Positions 1 through 4,648 of a stretch of DNA of 5,438 nucleotides are shown here, in pieces. Origin of the DNA: an uncultured Actinomyces sp. (lineage in GTDB: Bacteria > Actinomycetota > Actinomycetes > Actinomycetales > Actinomycetaceae); contig CALBAF010000557.1 in NCBI GenBank assembly GCA_937926415.1, positions 1 through 5,438 on the forward strand. The letters run 5' to 3'. A program made the position numbers and the translations under genes. The notes under the pieces are model-generated. The model worked only from the letters and a program-made list of their open reading frames with translations. It searched no databases and had not been told where the DNA came from. Each line of letters begins with the position of its first letter. The stretch's first letter is position 1.

Positions 1-1
1 C

Positions 2-232
2 GTCCTGGTCACCCCGGATGGGCGCGAGTTCGTCGAGCGCGGCGAGGTGCGCGGCACCCTGACTCGCTCCCCCCGCGGCGAGGGTGGCTTCGGCTACGAC
101 CCGATCTTCGTCCCCGAGGGCTTCGAGGTCACGACCGCGCAGATGAGCGCCGAAGAGAAGAACGCGATCAGCCATCGCGGCATCGCGTTCCGCGCTCTCA
201 TGCCTCACATCGTGGAGTACCTGCGCGGCTAA
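2..232 (+). CDS. rdgB: RdgB/HAM1 family non-canonical purine NTP pyrophosphatase, C-terminal part (5' end outside window)
   Basis: The enzyme hydrolyses dITP, XTP and related deaminated purine triphosphates to the monophosphate and pyrophosphate, keeping them out of DNA and RNA in the cytoplasm. Seventy-six codons are visible, ending in TAA at 230-232; the family is about 200 residues, so roughly the last third is here. Seen directly: the block GEGGFGYDPIFVPEG (visible residues 26-40), which holds the family's GFGYDP-F nucleotide-site motif, then MSAEEKNAISHRG (48-60) with the conserved EKN and SHR signature near the C-terminus. The reading frame is open to the left edge with no start in view. 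In many actinobacteria rdgB follows rph and lies downstream of murI and an MBL gene on the same strand. Here it faces the opposite way and is separated from them by about 1.8 kb. The hairpin that follows probably ends its transcript. The family call is very secure. Confidence 0.96.
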   Translation, partial: VLVTPDGREFVERGEVRGTLTRSPRGEGGFGYDPIFVPEGFEVTTAQMSAEEKNAISHRGIAFRALMPHIVEYLRG

Positions 233-244
233 GAAGCACCGCAG

Positions 245-286
245 ACACAAATGTGCCGGGCACCCGAGGGTGTCCGGCACTTGTGT
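245..286. terminator. Strong hairpin, probable bidirectional terminator between rdgB and the 40-aa ORF
   Basis: The arms 245-264 and 269-286 are nearly complementary. ACACAA pairs with TTGTGT, then after a 2-base bulge (AT) the GTGCCGG block pairs with CCGGCAC, continuing to CACC/GGTG around a CGAG loop, with one G-T wobble. It starts 12 bases after the rdgB stop on the + strand and 21 bases after the small ORF stop on the - strand. Neither side has a T-run, so it is not a textbook intrinsic terminator. Hairpins without a U-tract are common after genes in high-GC actinobacteria. The position between two convergent genes supports a two-way terminator. Confidence 0.7.
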
Positions 287-307
287 GATGCGCCCGCAGG
301 CGCGCCA

Positions 308-430
308 TCATCGGGCGACGAGGTTGCCGAAGATGGGGCGGTCCATCGAGAACTGCAGGGGGTTGCGCTGTTGGCGCGCCCTGCGGTGATGGGCGAGACG
401 ACGAAGGAGTGATGCGACAAAACGAGACAT
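308..430 (-). CDS. Putative small basic protein, 40 aa, unknown function
   Basis: I do not recognise this protein. It reads from ATG (430-428) to TGA (310-308). It begins MSRFVASLLRRLAHHRRARQ and ends DRPIFGNLVAR, with nine arginines and two adjacent histidines in 40 residues. Residues 2-19 could form a basic amphipathic helix (F4, V5, L8, L9, L12 against arginines). There is no transmembrane segment, signal peptide or Cys pair. Support for coding: an excellent Shine-Dalgarno AAGAGGAG (444-437) six bases before the ATG, and third codon positions that are almost all G or C after about codon 12, as in the neighbouring genes. It is followed by the hairpin at 245-286 and preceded by an AT-rich spacer, so it looks like its own transcription unit. 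Two longer frames on the same strand overlap it but lack an RBS and run through the hairpin. It could be a small regulatory or membrane-active peptide, or chance; homologues would decide. Confidence 0.55.
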   Translation of the reverse strand: MSRFVASLLRRLAHHRRARQQRNPLQFSMDRPIFGNLVAR

Positions 431-436
431 GGTGTG

Positions 437-444
437 CTCCTCTT
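437..444 (-). promoter_or_regulatory. Shine-Dalgarno site of the 40-aa ORF
   Basis: The - strand reads AAGAGGAG, then CACACC, then ATG. The match to the anti-SD sequence and the six-base spacing are near ideal, better than for most genes in this window, and they pick the ATG at 430 as the start. Confidence 0.6.
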
Positions 445-536
445 TGAGTACCGTGCGATGGATCTGTCACCGCTTAGTACTGACATAGTGCGCCTCATTG
501 TCGGTTTTTTCCATCGATATTTTCTTATTTTTCTAT

Positions 537-546
537 GAAGCGCTTC
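537..546. promoter_or_regulatory. Perfect palindrome GAAGCGCTTC, possible LacI-family operator
   Basis: The ten bases are exactly self-complementary and contain the AAGCGCTT core with a central CG, which is typical of operators bound by LacI/GalR-family regulators. Symmetry stops at the flanking bases (T before, T after), so it is shorter than most such operators. It lies 107 bases upstream of the start of the 40-aa ORF. No LacI-family gene is in the window. The call rests on the motif alone. Confidence 0.25.
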
Positions 547-581
547 TTACGGACTTTTCCTTGATGCAGCTTGAAAAAGTC

Positions 582-610
582 TTGACCGGAAAAGGTTGCT
601 TTTCTTAATT
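582..610 (+). promoter_or_regulatory. Candidate sigma-70-type promoter directed at the 630-660 hairpin
   Basis: TTGACC (582-587) and TTAATT (605-610) are 17 bases apart, the ideal spacing. The -35 matches TTGACA at five of six positions; the -10 is weaker. Transcription would start near 617 and meet the hairpin at 630-660 almost at once, with no + strand gene until the LysR regulator at 1100. It may be chance in AT-rich DNA or a promoter for a very short RNA. Confidence 0.25.
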
Positions 611-629
611 AATCTCTCGGTGGATACAG

Positions 630-660
630 TGAGGGGGCAGGCCCACGGCCTGCCCCCTCA
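630..660. terminator. Perfect 14-bp GC-rich hairpin, probable terminator of the small membrane protein gene
   Basis: TGAGGGGGCAGGCC (630-643) pairs base for base with GGCCTGCCCCCTCA (647-660) around the 3-base loop CAC. It begins 20 bases after the stop codon of the - strand membrane protein gene, the expected place for its terminator. No T-run follows on the - strand; on the + strand it is followed by a C-run. I read it as a hairpin-only terminator, which may also block transcripts entering from the left. Confidence 0.7.
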
Positions 661-680
661 CCCCCCAATTCAACGAAGAG

Positions 681-1013
681 TCAGCGGGCGCGCGCCAGGC
701 GCGCACGGCGCGGCAGGAAGCGGCGCACGTCGAGGAATCGAACAACCTGCATGATGCGGCGCGCGAGGCGGTCGCGCACGTGCCAGATCATGGTGCAGCC
801 GACGCCGATGAAGATGGCGTTGGTGAGGAAGGACGGCCACGCGCCGGTGGACGCACATGCAAGGGCCAGCAGAATGCAGCTGGAGACATTGAGAGAGTGG
901 TAGCGCAGCGAGTCGGGAGCGAAGCGCTTGGAGGAGACCAGGTAGTAGGCGGCGATTGAGGCGGCTGCACCCAGCCAGCCGAGGACCGGAATTGCCAGAG
1001 ATGAGATCGTCAT
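681..1013 (-). CDS. Small integral membrane protein, three predicted helices, CBU_0592-like
   Basis: The product is 110 residues with predicted membrane helices near 6-27, 39-55 and 59-78. A strongly basic tail follows, with 12 arginines in the last 31 residues, probably cytoplasmic by the positive-inside rule. The pattern GWLGA (12-16), AYYLVSS (22-28), a YHSLN turn (38-42) and GAWPSFLTNAIF (57-68) resembles the small bacterial membrane protein family named after CBU_0592, whose function is unknown to me. That assignment is from memory of the pattern and is moderate. The ATG at 1013 is the only upstream start available, because an in-frame TGA lies two codons before it. The RBS is weak: GGAAGG is 15 bases upstream. 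The gene is divergent from the LysR regulator and may be its target. Its arginine-rich end is coded by GC-rich DNA just before the terminator hairpin. An overlapping frame starting at 1029 has no membrane character and is a shadow. Confidence 0.8.
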   Translation of the reverse strand: MTISSLAIPVLGWLGAAASIAAYYLVSSKRFAPDSLRYHSLNVSSCILLALACASTGAWPSFLTNAIFIGVGCTMIWHVRDRLARRIMQVVRFLDVRRFLPRRARLARAR

Positions 1014-1099
1014 GACTCATATGATGCACCTTCCGCTAGTCAAGCACAATTGAATGGTTCTATAGTTATCTTACAGTTTCACTTAATGAAGGAGTTCGC
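1014..1099. promoter_or_regulatory. Divergent promoter region between membrane protein and LysR genes
   Basis: These 86 bases are much richer in A/T than either gene. On the + strand TATAGT (1061-1066) is a plausible -10 for the LysR gene without a good -35. On the - strand TTAAGT and TATAGA, 16 bases apart, could serve the membrane protein gene, so the promoters would overlap. TTCACTTAATGAA (1078-1090) is a near-palindrome overlapping the LysR RBS. LysR-type proteins usually bind such divergent spacers and repress their own gene; which repeat is the operator cannot be told here. Confidence 0.4.
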
Positions 1100-2017
1100 G
1101 TGGATATCGACCCCCGCCGCCTGCCGTTCCTTCTGTCCGTGGCGCGTGAAGGCGGCATCGTTGCCGCCGCCGATATCCTCATGGTCTCGCCCTCGGCAGT
1201 GTCCCAGCAGATCCAGAAACTTGAGGAGGAAGTCGGCCTCAAGCTCGTCGAGCGCACCACGTCTGGCGCCATCCTCACCCCCGCCGGCACGATCGTCGCC
1301 GAGGCCGGAGAACGCATCAACGCGGACATCGAAGAGGCCCTTAAAGCACTGCGTCCCCTCACCGGCCAGGTGACGGGAACGGTGACAATCGGCGCCTTCC
1401 TGACGATCTGCCGTTCGACGCTGATCCCTGCGCTGCCCGACCTCGCAGATGCCCTGCCCGGCGTTGACCTGCGCATCGAGGAAACAGAAGAGACCCCAGG
1501 CATGGCCGCGCTGCGCACCGGCCAGTACGACATCCTCGTCATCGAACGAGACGAGGACCCCGGCCTGGCCCCTCGCGGCTACACGGACGTCCCCTTCCTC
1601 GACGAACCCTGGATGCTCGTCACCCCGGACTCGGCCCCTCCCATCGGGTCGATCGAAGACCTCGCGGACCTCACCTGGCTACGCGTCAGCCCCGGTTCCA
1701 GCGGTGACCACGTCATGCGCCGTATCACGAAGGCGTTCCCTGACACGCGATGGGCACCCCACCTCTACACGACCTACGAGGCCGCTCGCTCCCTCGTGCG
1801 TGCGCGCACGGGTTCGACGATCCTGCCGGCCATGGCGCTGGCCGGCGCACACACCGAGGGCATGCGCATCACGCCTCTTCCCTCGCTGGGCACACGCAAG
1901 ATCCTGCTGCGGCACAAGAATCACGGGTGGTCCGAAGCTTCAGGCCCGGCGCGCGTCGCCGGATACCTGGCCAAGTGGAAGCGCCACAACGCCTCGTACT
2001 CGACGTCCGGCGACTGA
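1100..2017 (+). CDS. LysR-type transcriptional regulator
   Basis: The 305-residue protein has the usual family length and order. An N-terminal winged helix-turn-helix spans about residues 4-62: AREGGIVAAADILMVSPSAV, then QQIQKLEEEVGLKLVERT, then the wing ending LTPAG at 59-63. A linker helix follows at about 64-88, then a ligand-binding domain of periplasmic-binding-protein fold from about 90 to 295, starting VTGTVTIGAF. The ligand cannot be deduced. The GTG start at 1100 is preceded by AAGGAG (1089-1094) with a 5-base gap, and the HTH begins where the family expects. It is divergent from the small membrane protein gene, the typical geometry for a LysR regulator and its target, and this is the best guess for its regulon. 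It converges on the MBL gene with 44 bases between. No other enzyme or transporter gene adjoins it that would hint at an effector. Confidence 0.93.
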   Translation: MDIDPRRLPFLLSVAREGGIVAAADILMVSPSAVSQQIQKLEEEVGLKLVERTTSGAILTPAGTIVAEAGERINADIEEALKALRPLTGQVTGTVTIGAFLTICRSTLIPALPDLADALPGVDLRIEETEETPGMAALRTGQYDILVIERDEDPGLAPRGYTDVPFLDEPWMLVTPDSAPPIGSIEDLADLTWLRVSPGSSGDHVMRRITKAFPDTRWAPHLYTTYEAARSLVRARTGSTILPAMALAGAHTEGMRITPLPSLGTRKILLRHKNHGWSEASGPARVAGYLAKWKRHNASYSTSGD

Positions 2018-2025
2018 CTGAAGAA

Positions 2026-2049
2026 CCGCCGCGCCTCGTCCATCGGCGG
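2026..2049. terminator. Weak hairpin in the convergent LysR/MBL spacer
   Basis: CCGCCG (2026-2031) pairs with CGGCGG (2044-2049) across a 12-base loop, inside the 44-base gap between two convergent genes. The position fits a two-way terminator, but the stem is short, the loop is long and there is no T-run. It may simply reflect GC-rich composition. Confidence 0.25.
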
Positions 2050-2061
2050 GCCGAAGGGATG

Positions 2062-2859
2062 TCAGAACGTGACCTGCATGCCGGAGGTCGCGAAGTCGAG
2101 CGGACCCGACCAAGTCTGCCGGATTTCCTCGGTCACCTGCGCGCGCGGCGTCCAGGGCTGGATGTGGGTTGCAATCATGCGCCCCACTCCGGCTCGCGTC
2201 GCCACCTCTCCTGCGCGCACGCCGTCCATGTGCATGTCAGGCTCGCTCTCCTCGCTGGTGAAGCCGACCTCGCTGAGGAGCACGTCCACGCCCCTGGCGC
2301 CCTCGATGATCGTCTCGCACAGGTCAGTGTCGCCCGTGTAGAACAGCGAGACCATGCGCTCAGGATCCTCCTCGGAGGGCCCCTCGATGCGCAGGCCGAA
2401 GGCCTCGATCGGATGCAGCGCGCGGAAGGGGCGGATCGTCATAGGGCCGACCCGATAGGCCTCGCCCAGCTGCATGTGAGTGAAAGCGAATTCAACCTCG
2501 TACGCTTCATCCTCCGGGGCGTCCTCGATCTGGCGGACGCGTCGCAACGTCTCGGCGGGACCGTACAGTGGCAGCGCGGATACGGCCGCTCCCGGCCCCC
2601 ACTTGCGGTACACCTGCAGGGAGATAATGTCGCCCATGTGGTCGGCGTGGCAGTGCGACAGCGCCAGGGCATCGAGCTCGCACGGGCACACATGCGCCCA
2701 CAGCGCGCCGAAAGAACCCGGACCCAGGTCGCACACGAGAGAGAACGTTCGTTCTTCCCCTGATCGCGGATCCAGGCCACGAGCCTGAACAAGGTAGGAC
2801 GAGGCCGGCGACTCCGGGCCAGACATCGAACCGGTAGCTCCAATAACAGTGAGCTTCAC
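2062..2859 (-). CDS. MBL-fold metallo-hydrolase, Rv1339-like (RNase Z/phosphodiesterase-type fold)
   Basis: The product is 265 residues, cytoplasmic, starting at GTG 2859 with VKLTVIGATGS and PESPASSYLV, the usual N-terminus of this actinobacterial group. Metal ligands are visible: HCHADH at 69-74 (H69, H71, D73, H74), H149 in RALHPIEAF, D177 in FYTGDTD, and H232 in ATHIQPW; H210 is also conserved-looking. The long insert-free layout resembles RNase Z-like phosphodiesterases rather than beta-lactamases or glyoxalases. The neighbour relation to murI matches Rv1339 of M. tuberculosis, which has been reported to hydrolyse cyclic AMP; the same activity here is only an inference. The start overlaps the murI stop in GTGA, so translation is probably coupled. 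A longer reading from 2994 would lie inside murI and has no family similarity, so it is not used. In the canonical order rph and rdgB come next on this strand; here a convergent LysR gene does. Confidence 0.92.
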   Translation of the reverse strand: MKLTVIGATGSMSGPESPASSYLVQARGLDPRSGEERTFSLVCDLGPGSFGALWAHVCPCELDALALSHCHADHMGDIISLQVYRKWGPGAAVSALPLYGPAETLRRVRQIEDAPEDEAYEVEFAFTHMQLGEAYRVGPMTIRPFRALHPIEAFGLRIEGPSEEDPERMVSLFYTGDTDLCETIIEGARGVDVLLSEVGFTSEESEPDMHMDGVRAGEVATRAGVGRMIATHIQPWTPRAQVTEEIRQTWSGPLDFATSGMQVTF

Positions 2860-3686
2860 GCGATACCACCGCCGGTGTTCACGCGAGCAACGGACCCCAC
2901 CTCGGGGCCAAGGAAGCGACGAGCCAGGTGCGGGAAGGACTCGGATGCACCCGTCGCCAGGAACTGGTGCTGCGGTCCCTGCCCCGCGGGCCACGGATCA
3001 TGGAGCAGGCCGCGATCCACCAGCTCGTTATAGGTGACGTTCGCAGTCGCCTCGGACGAGGTCACAAGAGTGACGCCCTCGCCCATGACTCGACCGATCA
3101 CGCCGGTGAGCAGCGGGTAGTGCGTGCACCCCAGAATCAGGGTGTCCACGCCCGCCTCCTTGAGCGGCGTCAGGTACTCGCGAGCCACGGCCTCGATCTC
3201 CTCGCCCGTGGTCACCCCGGCCTCGACGAACTCAACGAAAGCGGGGCACGCCTGCTGGCTGACCGTCAGCCCGGGGACGGCAGCGAGCGCGCGCAGGTAT
3301 GCCTCGGACTGGATGGTAGCCTTCGTGCCGATGACGCCGACGTGCTGGTTGCGCGTAGCGATGACGCTCTGGCGAGCGGCGGGCGTAATAACCTCAATGA
3401 CGGGGATCCCGGCGTCGATCCAGTAGCGTTCCCGGGCGTCCGCAAGCGCGGCAGCCGTCGCCGTGTTGCAGGCGATGACGAGCGCCTTCACGCCGCGCGA
3501 AGCCAGCTCGTCGAGGGCGGAAAGCGTCAACGAGCGCACCTGCGCGATCGCGCGCGGGCCGTAGGGCGTATGCTCGGTGTCGCCCAGGTAGATGATCTCT
3601 TCGTCGGGCAGTTTATCGATGACCGCACGAGCCACCGTCAGCCCACCTAGGCCCGAGTCGAAAATTCCGATCGGGGCGTTGTTCAT
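2856..3686 (-). CDS. murI: Glutamate racemase
   Basis: MurI converts L-glutamate to the D-glutamate used by MurD in peptidoglycan precursor synthesis, in the cytoplasm and without a cofactor. The protein has 276 residues, normal for the family. Seen: the N-terminal IGIFDSGLGGLTV (6-18) with D10 and S11, PYGPR (41-45), the first catalytic cysteine C73 in ACNTATA, and the second, C187, in LGCTHYPLL with the following H189. Both halves of the two-domain aspartate/glutamate racemase fold are therefore complete. The ATG at 3686 has AAGG seven bases upstream and a 16-base gap plus stop from the DUF2017 gene. Its stop overlaps the start of the MBL gene. It is third in a - strand operon starting at clpS; no own promoter is evident in the short gap. 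The call is very secure. Confidence 0.97.
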   Translation of the reverse strand: MNNAPIGIFDSGLGGLTVARAVIDKLPDEEIIYLGDTEHTPYGPRAIAQVRSLTLSALDELASRGVKALVIACNTATAAALADARERYWIDAGIPVIEVITPAARQSVIATRNQHVGVIGTKATIQSEAYLRALAAVPGLTVSQQACPAFVEFVEAGVTTGEEIEAVAREYLTPLKEAGVDTLILGCTHYPLLTGVIGRVMGEGVTLVTSSEATANVTYNELVDRGLLHDPWPAGQGPQHQFLATGASESFPHLARRFLGPEVGSVARVNTGGGIA

Positions 3687-3702
3687 GTCTCGACCTTATG
3701 CG

Positions 3703-4275
3703 TTACTGCGAATTATTGACGGCTTCAAGGAGTGAGTCCTGCCACCATGTGATGAGCATATAGATGGCGGCGACGGTTTGCGAGCGATCCCCCGTCGGCT
3801 CACTGAGCGCCAATTCTTCGATGCGCTGCGCATCTTGTTGATCCGATAGGCCCAGCTCACCGGCCAAGCCGAGCCGAATGTCGTTGAGTGCCCCCAGCCA
3901 GGACCACACGGCCTCGGGCTGGATCCTGAGGGTGTCACTCTCGCCGTGGACGATGTGGTCAAGATCGCCGACGATAGAGCGCAAACGAACGGACTTGTCG
4001 GTGCGCAGCGAATCCTCGGTGAGGGCGCGCAGGCGGGCAGCATCCTCATCGTCCTCGCTCATCGACGGCAGCAGCATACGCAGGCTACGTTCGCGGGGCT
4101 CATCTCGGCGCTGTTCGGTCTCCGTGGCGGCGTTGACCATGGACGAGGTCGAAGCGTATTCACCGGGGTCATCCAAGACGACGAGAACCTCCGTGGCCAG
4201 CTGGCGCAGGAGAAGAGCCTCGCCGTCGCTCATCGACGAGGCGTAGACACCGTCTCGAAGAGCGAAGCCTTCCAT
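3703..4275 (-). CDS. DUF2017 family protein
   Basis: The protein is 190 residues, the typical size of this actinobacteria-specific family of unknown function. Seen: the N-terminal block MEGFALRDGVYASSMSDGEA, then LLLRQLATEVLVVLDD (21-36), an acidic/arginine-rich stretch with LLPSMSEDDEDAARLR (68-83), a conserved-looking ALNDIRLGLAGELG segment (129-142), and a C-terminal helix YMLITWWQDSLLEAV (172-186). No signal peptide, metal site or enzyme motif is visible; it looks like a soluble helical protein. I chose the ATG at 4275 because the family starts there and it lies 4 bases after the clpS stop. The reading frame could extend to 4356, but that part runs inside clpS and is unlike the family. 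The steady pairing with clpS in actinobacteria suggests a role near ClpS/Clp proteolysis, which is inference only. Confidence 0.9.
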   Translation of the reverse strand: MEGFALRDGVYASSMSDGEALLLRQLATEVLVVLDDPGEYASTSSMVNAATETEQRRDEPRERSLRMLLPSMSEDDEDAARLRALTEDSLRTDKSVRLRSIVGDLDHIVHGESDTLRIQPEAVWSWLGALNDIRLGLAGELGLSDQQDAQRIEELALSEPTGDRSQTVAAIYMLITWWQDSLLEAVNNSQ

Positions 4276-4279
4276 ATCC

Positions 4280-4567
4280 TCAGTCCCGGTCCTCTTCGAT
4301 GGTGGCGCGCAGACCGTAGGAGTGCATGGCCATGACGTCCGCCTCGATACGTTCACGCACGCCCGTGGATACGGTGGCGCGCCCGCGCGTATGAACGGCC
4401 ATCATAAGTTCCTCGGCGCGAGCGCTGGAATAGCCAAAATACTGGCGAAAAACAGCGCTCACGTAGCTCATCAGGTTGACTGGATCGTCCCACACGACGG
4501 CGCGCCAACGCGGCACCGCGGTGGGTGCCTCGTGCGTGCGGGACGCGGGTTGGAAGATCGTTGTCAT
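4280..4567 (-). CDS. clpS: ATP-dependent Clp protease adaptor ClpS
   Basis: ClpS delivers proteins with destabilising N-terminal residues (N-degrons) to the Clp ATPase and protease. The protein has 95 residues: a loose N-terminal extension of about 20 residues, then the core. Seen: WRAVVWDDPVNLMSYV (21-36) with D27, D28 and M33, FGYSSARAEELMMAVHTRGR (44-63) with M55/M56 and H59 of the binding pocket, and MHSYGLRATIEED (81-93) at the end. The position that is Asn in the E. coli pocket (NDD) reads Asp here (WDD), which I recall as usual in actinobacterial ClpS. The ATG at 4567 has an in-frame TGA two codons upstream and no Shine-Dalgarno sequence; a TAGTGT box six bases before it suggests a leaderless mRNA. 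It is the first gene of the operon and is divergent from pncB. Confidence 0.95.
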   Translation of the reverse strand: MTTIFQPASRTHEAPTAVPRWRAVVWDDPVNLMSYVSAVFRQYFGYSSARAEELMMAVHTRGRATVSTGVRERIEADVMAMHSYGLRATIEEDRD

Positions 4568-4648
4568 ACGTCAACACTAAGACGTAATTTCGTGTCAGGG
4601 AAGGGAATTCGCACCCCGGTGACACGCTTCTCAGGGTAGGCTCACACT
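4568..4648. promoter_or_regulatory. Divergent clpS/pncB promoter region, possible twin leaderless starts
   Basis: These 81 bases separate two divergent starts. Toward clpS (- strand) the sequence is TAGTGT (4579-4574), six bases, ATG, with TTCCCT as a weak -35 at 17 bases. Toward pncB (+ strand) it is TAGGCT (4637-4642), six bases, ATG. Both fit the TANNNT -10 consensus at the distance expected when transcription starts at or next to the ATG. pncB also has AGGGTAGG overlapping that box, which could act as a weak RBS, so its leaderless reading is less certain than that of clpS, which has no RBS at all. Confidence 0.5.

Larger units (their letters stand above)
490..620. other. AT-rich intergenic spacer, probable promoter/regulatory region
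   Basis: Between the 40-aa ORF and the hairpin at 630-660 the composition drops sharply. By hand count, 501-610 holds 39 G/C in 110 bases, while the flanking genes are strongly G/C rich. No ORF with an RBS is visible on either strand. It contains an ATCGAT site, a 10-base palindrome (537-546), a short inverted repeat GACTTTT (552-558) / AAAAGTC (575-581) and a TTGACC/TTAATT promoter-like pair. The likeliest role is promoter and operator DNA for the small ORF on the - strand, although I could not find a convincing -35/-10 pair in that direction. A remnant of transferred AT-rich DNA is the alternative. Confidence 0.45.

Noticed and set aside
198..498. Two longer - strand frames (198-470 and 229-498) overlapping the 40-aa ORF
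   Set aside because: Both lack a good RBS, run through the hairpin at 245-286 and one enters rdgB; their low-complexity translations look like shadows.
537..546. CcpA-type cre site reading of the GAAGCGCTTC palindrome
   Set aside because: The catabolite site needs a longer TGNAANCG...CA pattern; the flanks here do not fit, and CcpA is a Firmicutes regulator. Only a general LacI-family core match is kept, at low confidence.
1750..2763. 337-codon + strand frame across the end of the LysR gene and most of the MBL gene
   Set aside because: It crosses two well-supported genes and its translation is arginine/histidine/alanine-rich with no domain, as expected for an off-frame or antisense reading of GC-rich DNA.
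2860..2994. N-terminal extension of the MBL hydrolase to ATG 2994
   Set aside because: The extra 45 residues lie inside murI in another frame and do not resemble the family; the GTG at 2859 begins exactly at the family N-terminus and overlaps the murI stop as coupled genes do.
2928..3650. 240-codon + strand frame antisense to murI
   Set aside because: It is a mirror of the murI codons with no recognisable motif or convincing RBS; murI on the other strand has complete catalytic motifs.
4276..4356. N-terminal extension of the DUF2017 protein to 4356
   Set aside because: The added 27 residues are an off-frame reading of clpS; the ATG at 4275 fits the family start and the 4-base gap.
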